A DNA stretch of 22,565 bases, taken from positions 1 to 22,565 of the forward strand of contig CACXHG010000060.1 in the NCBI GenBank assembly GCA_902767355.1, given 5' to 3'. Numbering within the stretch: position 1 is the first letter of the stretch; each line of letters opens with the position of its first letter. Below, piece by piece: positions 6,571-13,944 of this stretch. The notes under the pieces were generated by a model. It did not search any database. It was not told the DNA's origin and saw only the letters and a list, made by a program, of their open reading frames with translations. The stretch is from an uncultured Bacteroidia bacterium (GTDB lineage: Bacteria > Bacteroidota > Bacteroidia > Bacteroidales > UBA932). Both the position numbers and the translations under genes were made by a program.

Positions 6571-7356
6571 TTATTTGGTGCTGCTGGCCCTCAGGCCGGC
6601 AATCACCGACCAGCTGAAGCCTTCTTTTTCCATTTCGTTGAGGCCGCGGATGGTGATACCGCCCGGGGTGGTGACCTTGTCTATCTCATCTTCCGGGTTG
6701 GCGCCGCTGGCCATGAGCAAGTCGGTGGCGCCCTTGACGGTGTTCAGGACTATCTCCAGGGCGTCTTTGGCTGCAAAGCCCAGCTCCACGCCACCTTCCG
6801 TGGCGGCGCGCACATAGCGCATGGCATAGGCTATCCCACAGGAAGCCAGGGCGGTGGCAGCGCCCATCTTCTCCTCCGGAATCAGCATGGCGCGGCCCAG
6901 GGCGCTGAACATCTCCACCACGGCGGCTGTGCGCTGCCCGTCCGCGTTCAAGGCGGACACGAAGCTCATGCTGCTGCCCACGGCTATGGCGGTGTTTGGG
7001 ATGACGCGGAAGATGGTGGCATCCTCTCCCAGCCAGCCCTGCATCATTTCGAAGGTTATGCCGGCGGCTATCACAATCAGGTTCTGGCGTTTAAGGTCCA
7101 GACTATCCTTATAGCTTTTAAGCAGCTGCTCCACCAGCCAGGGCTTGACGGCCAGTACAATGCAGTCGGCCTGGGCCAGATGGCCTCTGGGGTCGGTGTC
7201 GGTGCTGATTCCGGGGCAGTCCTTGCTCATCTGCTCCAGAGCGGAGCGGTTAACATCGCAGCAAACGGTGTCCCCGGCGCGGAGGATGCCCTTGCCGATA
7301 AGGCCGCGCACGGTGGCGCCGCCCATATTTCCAATACCTATAAATAGCGCTTTCAT
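6571..7356 (-). CDS. proC: Pyrroline-5-carboxylate reductase
   Basis: This last step of proline synthesis reduces 1-pyrroline-5-carboxylate to L-proline with NAD(P)H. The 261-residue protein has the N-terminal Rossmann motif FIGIGNMGG (5-13), the AVKPW segment, IPNTAIAVGSS (120-130) and the C-terminal signature TTPGGITIRGLNEME near 230-244. It is the first gene of the proC-proB-proA unit. The start at 7356 is forced: it begins the Rossmann strand, an in-frame stop lies a few codons upstream, and the next Met falls inside the nucleotide-binding loop. The promoter -7 box ends only five bases before the ATG. Confidence 0.97.
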   Translation of the reverse strand: MKALFIGIGNMGGATVRGLIGKGILRAGDTVCCDVNRSALEQMSKDCPGISTDTDPRGHLAQADCIVLAVKPWLVEQLLKSYKDSLDLKRQNLIVIAAGITFEMMQGWLGEDATIFRVIPNTAIAVGSSMSFVSALNADGQRTAAVVEMFSALGRAMLIPEEKMGAATALASCGIAYAMRYVRAATEGGVELGFAAKDALEIVLNTVKGATDLLMASGANPEDEIDKVTTPGGITIRGLNEMEKEGFSWSVIAGLRASSTK

Positions 7357-7361
7357 AATGG

Positions 7362-7369
7362 CAAAGTTA
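7362..7369 (-). promoter_or_regulatory. -7 box of the proCBA operon
   Basis: On the minus strand this reads TAACTTTG, matching TAnnTTTG. Only five bases separate it from the proC ATG, so the expected transcription start falls at or next to the A of the start codon. No good -33 element is seen. No riboswitch or attenuator can fit between promoter and gene. Confidence 0.6.
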
Positions 7370-7381
7370 TCTTTTTCTTAT

Positions 7382-7389
7382 TAATTTTG
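7382..7389 (+). promoter_or_regulatory. -7 box of the rhamnosidase gene
   Basis: TAATTTTG matches TAnnTTTG. It would start transcription near 7395 and give a leader of roughly 34 nt before the ATG at 7429. It faces the proC promoter with 12 bases between the two -7 boxes, so polymerase footprints would overlap. Confidence 0.55.
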
Positions 7390-7428
7390 CTCCCTGTACA
7401 CCCTAAAAACGATAAATCAGCGAAAAAT

Positions 7429-10050
7429 ATGATAAAAAAACTCTTCACATTGCTTCTGCTGGCGGCTGCAGTCCCCGCTGCCGCCAAGGTAAACGTCTCT
7501 TCCCTCAAGCTTAACCACCAAAACTCCCCCTCCGGTGTGAGCGGGGCTCCCGTCTTTAGCTGGGTGGGAGAGAGCGATGCCAGGAACGATTATCAAACCG
7601 CCTATGAGATAAAGCTTTACGATGTCTCCGGCCGCGTCGTGTGGGACTCCGGCAAAGTGGCAAGCGACAATTCCATAGCCGTGAAATACGCCGGGCCCGA
7701 ACTGACTCCGGCTGCCAGATACAGCTGGCAGGTGCGCATCTGGGACTCCAAAGGCAAGGCGAGCCGCTGGAGCGAAAAATCGTCTTTCGTGACGGCCCTG
7801 GGTGCCGGCTGCCCCTGGGAAGCCGACTGGATATTGCCGCCGATGACTGCCGCCAGCCCCCTGCTGCGCAAGCAGTTCACTGTGCGCAAGCCGGTCAGGA
7901 CGGCAATCGCATATTTCACTGCCCATGGCGTGTATGAACCCAGCGTGAACGGTTCCCGCATGGACGACCGCTACATGGCGCCGGGCTACACCAGCTACAA
8001 TCACCACCTGATGTATCAGACCTACGACATCACCGACAAGATTGTCCGCGGCGAAAATGTGCTGGGCGTGGAGATGGCCCGCGGCTGGTATCTGAGCAAT
8101 ATGGGCTGGTCCGAGGACAAGGGCTTCAAGCCCAATTTCGAGCACAGCGAATGGGCGCTTCTGGGGCAGTTGGTGCTGACCTATAAGGACGGTTCCATGG
8201 AGGTTGTGGCTACCGACAGCAGCTGGCGCTGCTCTACCGGCGGCGTGCGTCACAGCACCCTGTACAGCGGCGAGACCTTCGACGCCTCAAAAGTCCAGCC
8301 AGGCTGGAATGCGGCCGGCTTCGACGACTCCGCCTGGGGCCCCGTGGCCACCGCCGACTATGGCTACGACAATCTTTTCCCTCAGGAAAACGAGCCCGTC
8401 CGGGCAGAGCAGATTCTGAAGGCCAAAGAGCTGATAGTGACCCCTGCAGGCGAGCTTGTGATAGACTTCGGCCAGAATCTGGTGGGCAGCGAGATAATAA
8501 GCTTTGCCGGCCGTCCGGGGCAGAAAATCACCGTCTCCCACGCCGAAGTGCTGGACAAGGACGGCAATTTCTACACCACCAACCTGCGCAGTGCCAAGGC
8601 CCAGAGCAACTATATCTGCAACGGCGAGATGCAGAAGTTTACAACCCGCTACACCTTTTACGGCTTCCGCTATATCAAGCTGGAAGGCATTCAGAAAGAG
8701 GATATCAACCTGGACGATATAGTGGCCGAAGTGCGCTTCTCTGACATAGAGCCCACCGGCAGCTTCACTTGCTCCGATGAGCGCGTGAACCAGCTGCAGA
8801 GCAATATCCAGTGGGGCCTGCGCGGCAATTTCGTGGATGTGCCCACCGACTGCCCGCAGCGCGACGAGCGCCTGGGCTGGACCGGCGACGCAGAAGTCTT
8901 TGCCCGCACGGCCACCTTCAACCGCGCCACCTACGCCTTCTACGCCAAGTGGCTCAAGGACCTGGCTGCGGACCAGCTCCCCGGCGGCGAGGTGACGGAC
9001 ATCGTGCCGATGATTCACGGCCTGGTGGGCGCCGGCCATGTGGGCTGGGCCGATGCCGCCACCATCATTCCCTGGACCCTGTATATGGCCTACGGCGATG
9101 CCAAAGTGCTTGAGGACCAGTACGAAAGTATGAAAAAGTGGGTGGATTATATAGCCCGGACCGCCGGCGAGAGCTATCTGTGGAATAGCGGCTGGCACTA
9201 TGGCGACTGGCTGGCCTTCGACGTGGACAACGACGTGGCCGGGCGCTCTTCCGTGACATATACTCCGGTGCTGCAGCAGTGCCATTTTGCAAATTCGGCG
9301 ACGATTCTGGCGGACGCTGCGGCCGTGCTTGGCAAAACCGCCGACGAGGCGTACTACCGCGACCTGGCTGCCAAGGCGCGCGAAGCCTTCTGCCGCGCCT
9401 ATGTCACCCCGGACGGCCATCTCGTGTCCCACACCCAGACCGCCTATGTGGTGGCTCTGGCCTATGACATGGTTCCGGAGAATATGCGCCCGCTGCTGGC
9501 TGCGAACCTCAAGGAGAGGGTGGAAAGCTACGGCCATATCACCACCGGTTTTTTGGGTACTTCCCATATCTCCAACGCCCTCACGGCAAACGGCCTGAAC
9601 GACCTGGCCTACAAGCTGCTGCTGCACGAGGGCTATCCCGGCTGGCTGTACCCCGTGACCATGGGCGCCACCACTATCTGGGAGCGCTGGAACTCTATGA
9701 TGCCCGACGGCAGCATCCCCGACAACGGCATGAATTCCTTCAATCACTACTCCTACGGCGCCATCGGCGACTGGCTCTACCGGGAGGCCGCCGGCCTGAA
9801 GGAGGCGGCGCCGGGATATAAGAAAATCTGCATCAAGCCCCATATCGGCGACGGCTTCAGCTTTATGAAAGCCGAGCAGCTGACACCCTACGGAAAGGCC
9901 GTTTCGCATTGGAAAAAAGACGGCGATGTCGTCACTCTGGAGATTGAAATCCCGTTCAATACGACCGCAGATGTGTTTGTGCCTACTGCTTCGGGCTATG
10001 AGCATCACAGCGTCGGCAGCGGCCGATATGTTTTCACCGGCAAAATTTAA
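7429..10050 (+). CDS. Secreted alpha-L-rhamnosidase, family GH78
   Basis: The 873-residue enzyme removes terminal alpha-L-rhamnose from plant glycosides and polysaccharides. A signal peptide spans about 1-19 (MIKKLFTLLLLAAAVPAAA). The layout follows GH78: an Ig-like N-terminal domain (about 21-120), the rhamnosidase N-terminal domain (about 140-300), a jelly-roll domain (about 310-435), an (alpha/alpha)6 barrel (about 440-775) and a C-terminal beta domain. The barrel has the family motif CPQRDERLGWTGDAE (475-489) and later TIWERWNS with Glu752, then MNSFNHYSYGAIGDWLY. By comparison with studied GH78 enzymes, Glu480 and Glu752 are the likely acid and base. The ATG at 7429 is preferred over the upstream TTG at 7387, which lies inside the -7 box. 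There is no SusC/SusD pair beside it, so it is not in a classical polysaccharide utilisation locus as far as the window shows. Confidence 0.93.
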   Translation: MIKKLFTLLLLAAAVPAAAKVNVSSLKLNHQNSPSGVSGAPVFSWVGESDARNDYQTAYEIKLYDVSGRVVWDSGKVASDNSIAVKYAGPELTPAARYSWQVRIWDSKGKASRWSEKSSFVTALGAGCPWEADWILPPMTAASPLLRKQFTVRKPVRTAIAYFTAHGVYEPSVNGSRMDDRYMAPGYTSYNHHLMYQTYDITDKIVRGENVLGVEMARGWYLSNMGWSEDKGFKPNFEHSEWALLGQLVLTYKDGSMEVVATDSSWRCSTGGVRHSTLYSGETFDASKVQPGWNAAGFDDSAWGPVATADYGYDNLFPQENEPVRAEQILKAKELIVTPAGELVIDFGQNLVGSEIISFAGRPGQKITVSHAEVLDKDGNFYTTNLRSAKAQSNYICNGEMQKFTTRYTFYGFRYIKLEGIQKEDINLDDIVAEVRFSDIEPTGSFTCSDERVNQLQSNIQWGLRGNFVDVPTDCPQRDERLGWTGDAEVFARTATFNRATYAFYAKWLKDLAADQLPGGEVTDIVPMIHGLVGAGHVGWADAATIIPWTLYMAYGDAKVLEDQYESMKKWVDYIARTAGESYLWNSGWHYGDWLAFDVDNDVAGRSSVTYTPVLQQCHFANSATILADAAAVLGKTADEAYYRDLAAKAREAFCRAYVTPDGHLVSHTQTAYVVALAYDMVPENMRPLLAANLKERVESYGHITTGFLGTSHISNALTANGLNDLAYKLLLHEGYPGWLYPVTMGATTIWERWNSMMPDGSIPDNGMNSFNHYSYGAIGDWLYREAAGLKEAAPGYKKICIKPHIGDGFSFMKAEQLTPYGKAVSHWKKDGDVVTLEIEIPFNTTADVFVPTASGYEHHSVGSGRYVFTGKI

Positions 10051-10060
10051 GCGCCCCCGT

Positions 10061-10093
10061 TTTTGCCCTTTTGAATATAGTTTCATAACTTAG
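10061..10093 (+). promoter_or_regulatory. Candidate promoter of the cytochrome-oxidoreductase operon
   Basis: TTTTG at 10061-10065 is followed by a 20-base spacer and TAACTTAG at 10086-10093, one mismatch from TAnnTTTG. The spacing is the usual one. Transcription would begin near 10099, 17 bases before the ATG at 10116. Apparent terminator hairpins after the rhamnosidase gene are absent, so read-through is also possible. Confidence 0.5.
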
Positions 10094-10115
10094 CGCGATT
10101 GATTCCATTTCCATA

Positions 10116-11633
10116 ATGGCAGAAAGCAGGAAAAAACTAGTTCTCTTCGCCCTCGGCGGTTTGGTTTTGGGCTTCATCCTTATGCTGGGCCTCGGGTCCG
10201 CGTATGGCCGCAGCTCCACAAACACCAGCTGTATGTCGTGCCACGTGCATACCTATGCCGACTCTACCTACATGCTTTCCTATCACTACCACAATCCCAG
10301 CGGTACCAAGGTCGATTGCGCCGACTGCCATCTTCCTCCGGGACCTCCCGAGAAGCGCTTCATAGCCAAGGCCAAGATGGGCACGAAGGACCTTCTGAGC
10401 TATGTTTTCAAAGATAAGAGTAAAATCAACTGGGAGGCCAAGCGCGAGCTGGAGTATGCTTCCAGGATAGTCTATAACGAGTCCTGCAAGCAGTGCCACC
10501 ACGACCTCTATCCGGAGGGAATCAGCGACGACGGCGTCAAGAGCCATCTCTACTACGAGGAGCACGAGAAGGACTATAACCTGCAGTGCATCAACTGCCA
10601 TCTGGATGCAGGCCACTTCATGCCCGGCTATACCCACGGGCAGGCCCAGGTCAATTATGAGGATGTCATGCCCCATATCGACCCCTACACGGAGGCCGCC
10701 CATCTGACAGCTTTCGAGAACTTTACCGAGACGGTGCCCGGCACGGTGTGCTCCATCAACATGGTGGCCATCCCCGGCGGCACTTTCCAGATGGGATCTT
10801 CCGAGAAGGAGCCTTTCCACAAGGCGGACGAGGGCCCGGTGCGCACGGTGACGGTTTCGGATTTCTTCATGGCCGAGGTCGAGGTCACCTGGACCCAGTA
10901 CTGGGCTTTCTTCGTGGAGACCCAGTCCGAGGGCCGCACCCCTCCGTCTAAGATCTATGCCAACAATACCCGCGAGGATATAGATGCCGTGAGCGGCCCG
11001 ACTCCGCCCTACGGCGCGCCCGACCAGGGCTGGGGCAGGGGCGACCGCCCGGCTCTGACCATGACCCACTACGGTGCCGAGACTTTCTGCCAGTGGCTCA
11101 GTCTCAAGACCGGCCGCAAATACCGCCTGCCCACCGAGGCAGAGTGGGAATATGCGGCCCGCGGCGGCACCAGCACCCCCTATTACTTCGAGGGCAGCCC
11201 CAAGAAGTTTACGGATGGTTTCCTGCGCAGTGCCGACACCACCGTCATCGCCAGCAACGTGGTGTATGCCTTAAACAGCCGCAACCGCACCAAGCTGCCC
11301 TCCGAAGTGGCTGCCAATCCCTTCGGCCTTAAGAATATGCTGGGCAACGTGATGGAGTATTGCTCCGACTGGTATGCCGAGGATGCATACAGCCAGATGG
11401 CCGACGGCGCCGTGGATCCCAAAGGCCCTCAGAGCGGCAGCGAATATGTGGTGCGCGGCGGCTACTACCTGTCTGAAGCGGCCGATGTGCGCTGCGCCGC
11501 CCGTGCCCACACCGAGCACGACGCATGGCTGCACACCGATCCCCAGATTCCCAAGAGCATCTGGTGGTATTCCGACATCAAGGGCATAGGATTCCGCGTG
11601 GTCTGCGAAGTACCTGACGATATCAAACAATAA
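10116..11633 (+). CDS. NrfH-like tetraheme cytochrome c fused to a SUMF1/FGE-fold domain
   Basis: The 505-residue protein has one N-terminal membrane anchor (about 8-29), then a NapC/NirT-type haem domain with four CxxCH sites at 39-43, 68-72, 124-128 and 158-162. NapC/NrfH proteins take electrons from menaquinol and hand them to a periplasmic partner. From about 213 to 500 follows a formylglycine-generating-enzyme (SUMF1/EgtB/PvdO) fold: IPGGTFQMGSSE (219-230), the RLPTEAEWEYAARGG segment, NVMEYCSDWY and the closing VVRGGYY...GIGFRVVCE. The paired copper-binding cysteines of true FGE near the RGG segment are not evident, so sulfatase activation is unlikely; the domain may bind a partner or ligand. 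CcsBA encoded three genes on can attach the haems. No NrfA follows. It opens a run of five closely spaced genes. Confidence 0.88.
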   Translation: MAESRKKLVLFALGGLVLGFILMLGLGSAYGRSSTNTSCMSCHVHTYADSTYMLSYHYHNPSGTKVDCADCHLPPGPPEKRFIAKAKMGTKDLLSYVFKDKSKINWEAKRELEYASRIVYNESCKQCHHDLYPEGISDDGVKSHLYYEEHEKDYNLQCINCHLDAGHFMPGYTHGQAQVNYEDVMPHIDPYTEAAHLTAFENFTETVPGTVCSINMVAIPGGTFQMGSSEKEPFHKADEGPVRTVTVSDFFMAEVEVTWTQYWAFFVETQSEGRTPPSKIYANNTREDIDAVSGPTPPYGAPDQGWGRGDRPALTMTHYGAETFCQWLSLKTGRKYRLPTEAEWEYAARGGTSTPYYFEGSPKKFTDGFLRSADTTVIASNVVYALNSRNRTKLPSEVAANPFGLKNMLGNVMEYCSDWYAEDAYSQMADGAVDPKGPQSGSEYVVRGGYYLSEAADVRCAARAHTEHDAWLHTDPQIPKSIWWYSDIKGIGFRVVCEVPDDIKQ

Positions 11634-11649
11634 AACATACAGATTCATT

Positions 11650-13020
11650 ATGAGCAAAATATCAAGACGTGACTTTTTCGGACGCGCTGCCCTGGTGGGC
11701 GGCGGCGCCCTGGTGGCTTCAACTCCGATTCTGTCTTCCTGCGGCGGCGACAGTTCCGCCAAAATGGTTCCCCTGCGTCAACCCGGCGAATATTACATCC
11801 CGGTTCTGAACGACAAGGCAGATGCGGGCCGCGAACTCAAGTGCGGTCTGATCGGTTGCGGCGGGCGCGGTACCGGCGCGGCTGCGAATATGCTTACCGC
11901 CGCCGACGGTGTCAAGATCACCGCTTTCGGCGACGTGTTCCAGGACCGTATAGACGAGGCCGTCGCTTCCCTGACCGAATGGGGTTACGATGTGTCCGGA
12001 GCCCAGCAGTTCGTGGGCTTTGACGCTTATAAGAAAGTGATAGACAGCGGTGTGGATGTAGTGATACTGACCACTCCTCCGGCATTCCGCCCCTTCCAGT
12101 TCCAGTACGCCGTGTCCAAGGGCGTGCACGCTTTCCTGGAGAAACCCGTGGCAGTGGATGCAAAGGGTTGCCGCGACGTCATCGCCGCAGCCAAGCAGGC
12201 CAAGGCCAAGAACCTGGCGGTGGTTACCGGCACCCAGCGTCATCACCAGCGCCACTATGTGGCTGGATTCGAGCAGATTCAGAAAGGGCTCATCGGCGAG
12301 ATCACCGGCGGTAACGTCTATTGGAACCAGGGCATGCTCTGGTACCGCGAGCGCGAGAAGGGCTGGAGCGATATGGAATGGGCTATCCGCGACTGGGTCA
12401 ACTGGAAGTTTCTCTCCGGCGACCATATCGTGGAGCAGCACGTGCACAACATCGACGTGTTCATGTGGATGATGGGCGGTGCTCACCCCATTTCCGCCAC
12501 CGGTTTCGGTTCCCGCCAGCGCAGGGTCACCGGCGACCAGTACGACAATTTCTCCATCGACTTTGAGTTTGCAAATGGCGTGCATCTGCACTCCATGTGC
12601 CGCCAGATAGATGGCTGCTCCAGCAATGTGAGCGAGACCGTGCGCGGCACCAAAGGCTGGTGGAATTCCCAGGACGACACTATCCGCGACTATAAGGGTA
12701 ACATCCTCTGGCAGTACGATCCCAAGGCAGAAGAGGCTGCTTACAAACAGTACGACCCTTACGTGCTGGAGCACGTGGACCTGGTCAACCACATCCGCAA
12801 GGGCGAAGGCCTGGATCAGGCCAGCGAGACCGCTTATTCTACCCTGGCCGGCGTGATGGGCCGCGAGGCTGCCTACACCGGCAAGACCGTCCTCTGGGAC
12901 GAGATGCTCAATATGGATATGAACTATCTCCCCGCAGAGCCCGATGCACTCGCACTTGGTTCTCTGGAAGCCGTTCAGCATCCCGTGATTGCAGTTCCCG
13001 GCATTTCTAACAAACAGTAA
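11650..13020 (+). CDS. Tat-exported Gfo/Idh/MocA-family oxidoreductase, probable lipoprotein
   Basis: The 456-residue protein starts with a twin-arginine signal (SRRDFFGRA, 5-13), a hydrophobic stretch and a lipobox LSSC with Cys31, so it is probably folded before export and then lipid-anchored. The mature part has a Rossmann motif GLIGCGGRG (66-74), the family signature EKP at 164-166 and a catalytic-type segment EQHVHNIDVF (262-271). The family oxidises or reduces sugar hydroxyls with NAD(P), and the founding member, Zymomonas glucose-fructose oxidoreductase, is itself Tat-exported with NADP tightly bound. GH109 glycosidases share this fold, so a hydrolase that uses NAD catalytically is the main alternative. 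It lies 16 bases after the cytochrome gene and 3 bases before the TIM-barrel gene. Confidence 0.9.
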   Translation: MSKISRRDFFGRAALVGGGALVASTPILSSCGGDSSAKMVPLRQPGEYYIPVLNDKADAGRELKCGLIGCGGRGTGAAANMLTAADGVKITAFGDVFQDRIDEAVASLTEWGYDVSGAQQFVGFDAYKKVIDSGVDVVILTTPPAFRPFQFQYAVSKGVHAFLEKPVAVDAKGCRDVIAAAKQAKAKNLAVVTGTQRHHQRHYVAGFEQIQKGLIGEITGGNVYWNQGMLWYREREKGWSDMEWAIRDWVNWKFLSGDHIVEQHVHNIDVFMWMMGGAHPISATGFGSRQRRVTGDQYDNFSIDFEFANGVHLHSMCRQIDGCSSNVSETVRGTKGWWNSQDDTIRDYKGNILWQYDPKAEEAAYKQYDPYVLEHVDLVNHIRKGEGLDQASETAYSTLAGVMGREAAYTGKTVLWDEMLNMDMNYLPAEPDALALGSLEAVQHPVIAVPGISNKQ

Positions 13021-13023
13021 GCC

Positions 13024-13932
13024 ATGAACAGAAAAGAATTCTTCAGGACATCCCTGCTGGGCGCGGCCGCCGTGGCTGCCGCCCCTTCGCTGCTGGCCTC
13101 CTGTGCCCCCACCTCCAAGAAGGCCGACACAGGCGCCCGCCTGAACGTTTCCCTGCAGAGGGGCAAATGCCAGGGCGAGAGCTATGCCGAGCAGATGGAC
13201 TATTGCGAATCCCTGGGCGTGACCGGTTTCGAGCCGGGCGGCTGGGACCTGGTGCACGAGTTCGACCAGATTTCCAAAGCCATCGAGGGTCGCAAGAATC
13301 TTAAGATATCCGCCATCTGCGCAGGTTTCGAGGGTTTCATACTGGCCGACGATCCGGTGCAGAAAGAGGCTTTCGACACTTCTATGCGGCGCATAGTAGA
13401 GGCAGCCGGAGCCATCGGCTCCACCGGCGTGATTATGGTGCCCGCCTTTTCCGGTCAGGAGCCCTGCAAGCCCAATGACCAGGCTACCTACGACTACCTC
13501 TGCGACCAGCTGCACGAGCTGGGCGAGTTCGCAGTCAAAAATGGCACTACCGTGATTCTGGAGCCCTTGAACCGCCGCGAGTGCTTCTATCTGAGACTCG
13601 TGAGCGCCGCTGCGGCCATCTGCCGCGATGCCAAGAGCGACGGCGTCAAATGCATGGGTGACTTCTGGCACATGCAGGAAGAGACCAGCGACTACGCCGC
13701 CCTGATGTCTGCAGGCGCCAAATACCTCCAGCACATTCATATCGCGAGCCGTCTGCACCGCTGCAACCCCGGCGAAGACGGTGAAGCAGACAATTATCTC
13801 GATGGTTTCCGCGCTCTCAAAGAGATGGGCTACGACAAGTACATCAGCCTTGAGTGCGGCAATATCGGTGACCCCGCCCAAGCCGTTCCCGCCGCTGTGG
13901 AGCTGATCCGTCAGCAGTGGGATATGGCGTAA
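13024..13932 (+). CDS. Exported xylose-isomerase-like TIM-barrel protein (sugar isomerase/epimerase family)
   Basis: The 302-residue protein has a signal with an Arg-Lys pair (NRKEFF, 2-7), an Ala-rich core and a lipobox LASC with Cys27, so it is a probable lipoprotein exported like its neighbour. The rest is a xylose-isomerase-like (AP endonuclease 2) barrel. A likely divalent-metal site is visible: Glu180 in EPLN, Asp213 in GDFWHM, His239 in HIHIA and Glu277 in LECGN. Relatives are hexulose, tagatose or 3-keto-sugar epimerases and isomerases, and inositol-pathway enzymes. Tight coupling to the Gfo/Idh/MocA gene (3 bases) suggests that one enzyme makes the substrate of the other outside the cytoplasm. 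The exact substrate cannot be read from the sequence. Confidence 0.88.
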   Translation: MNRKEFFRTSLLGAAAVAAAPSLLASCAPTSKKADTGARLNVSLQRGKCQGESYAEQMDYCESLGVTGFEPGGWDLVHEFDQISKAIEGRKNLKISAICAGFEGFILADDPVQKEAFDTSMRRIVEAAGAIGSTGVIMVPAFSGQEPCKPNDQATYDYLCDQLHELGEFAVKNGTTVILEPLNRRECFYLRLVSAAAAICRDAKSDGVKCMGDFWHMQEETSDYAALMSAGAKYLQHIHIASRLHRCNPGEDGEADNYLDGFRALKEMGYDKYISLECGNIGDPAQAVPAAVELIRQQWDMA

Positions 13933-13944
13933 TATCTTTTTGAA

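Noticed and set aside
10116..11633. True sulfatase-activating formylglycine-generating enzyme
   Set aside because: The paired cysteines of the FGE copper site are not evident near the RGG segment, no sulfatase gene is in the window, and the domain is fused to a cytochrome.
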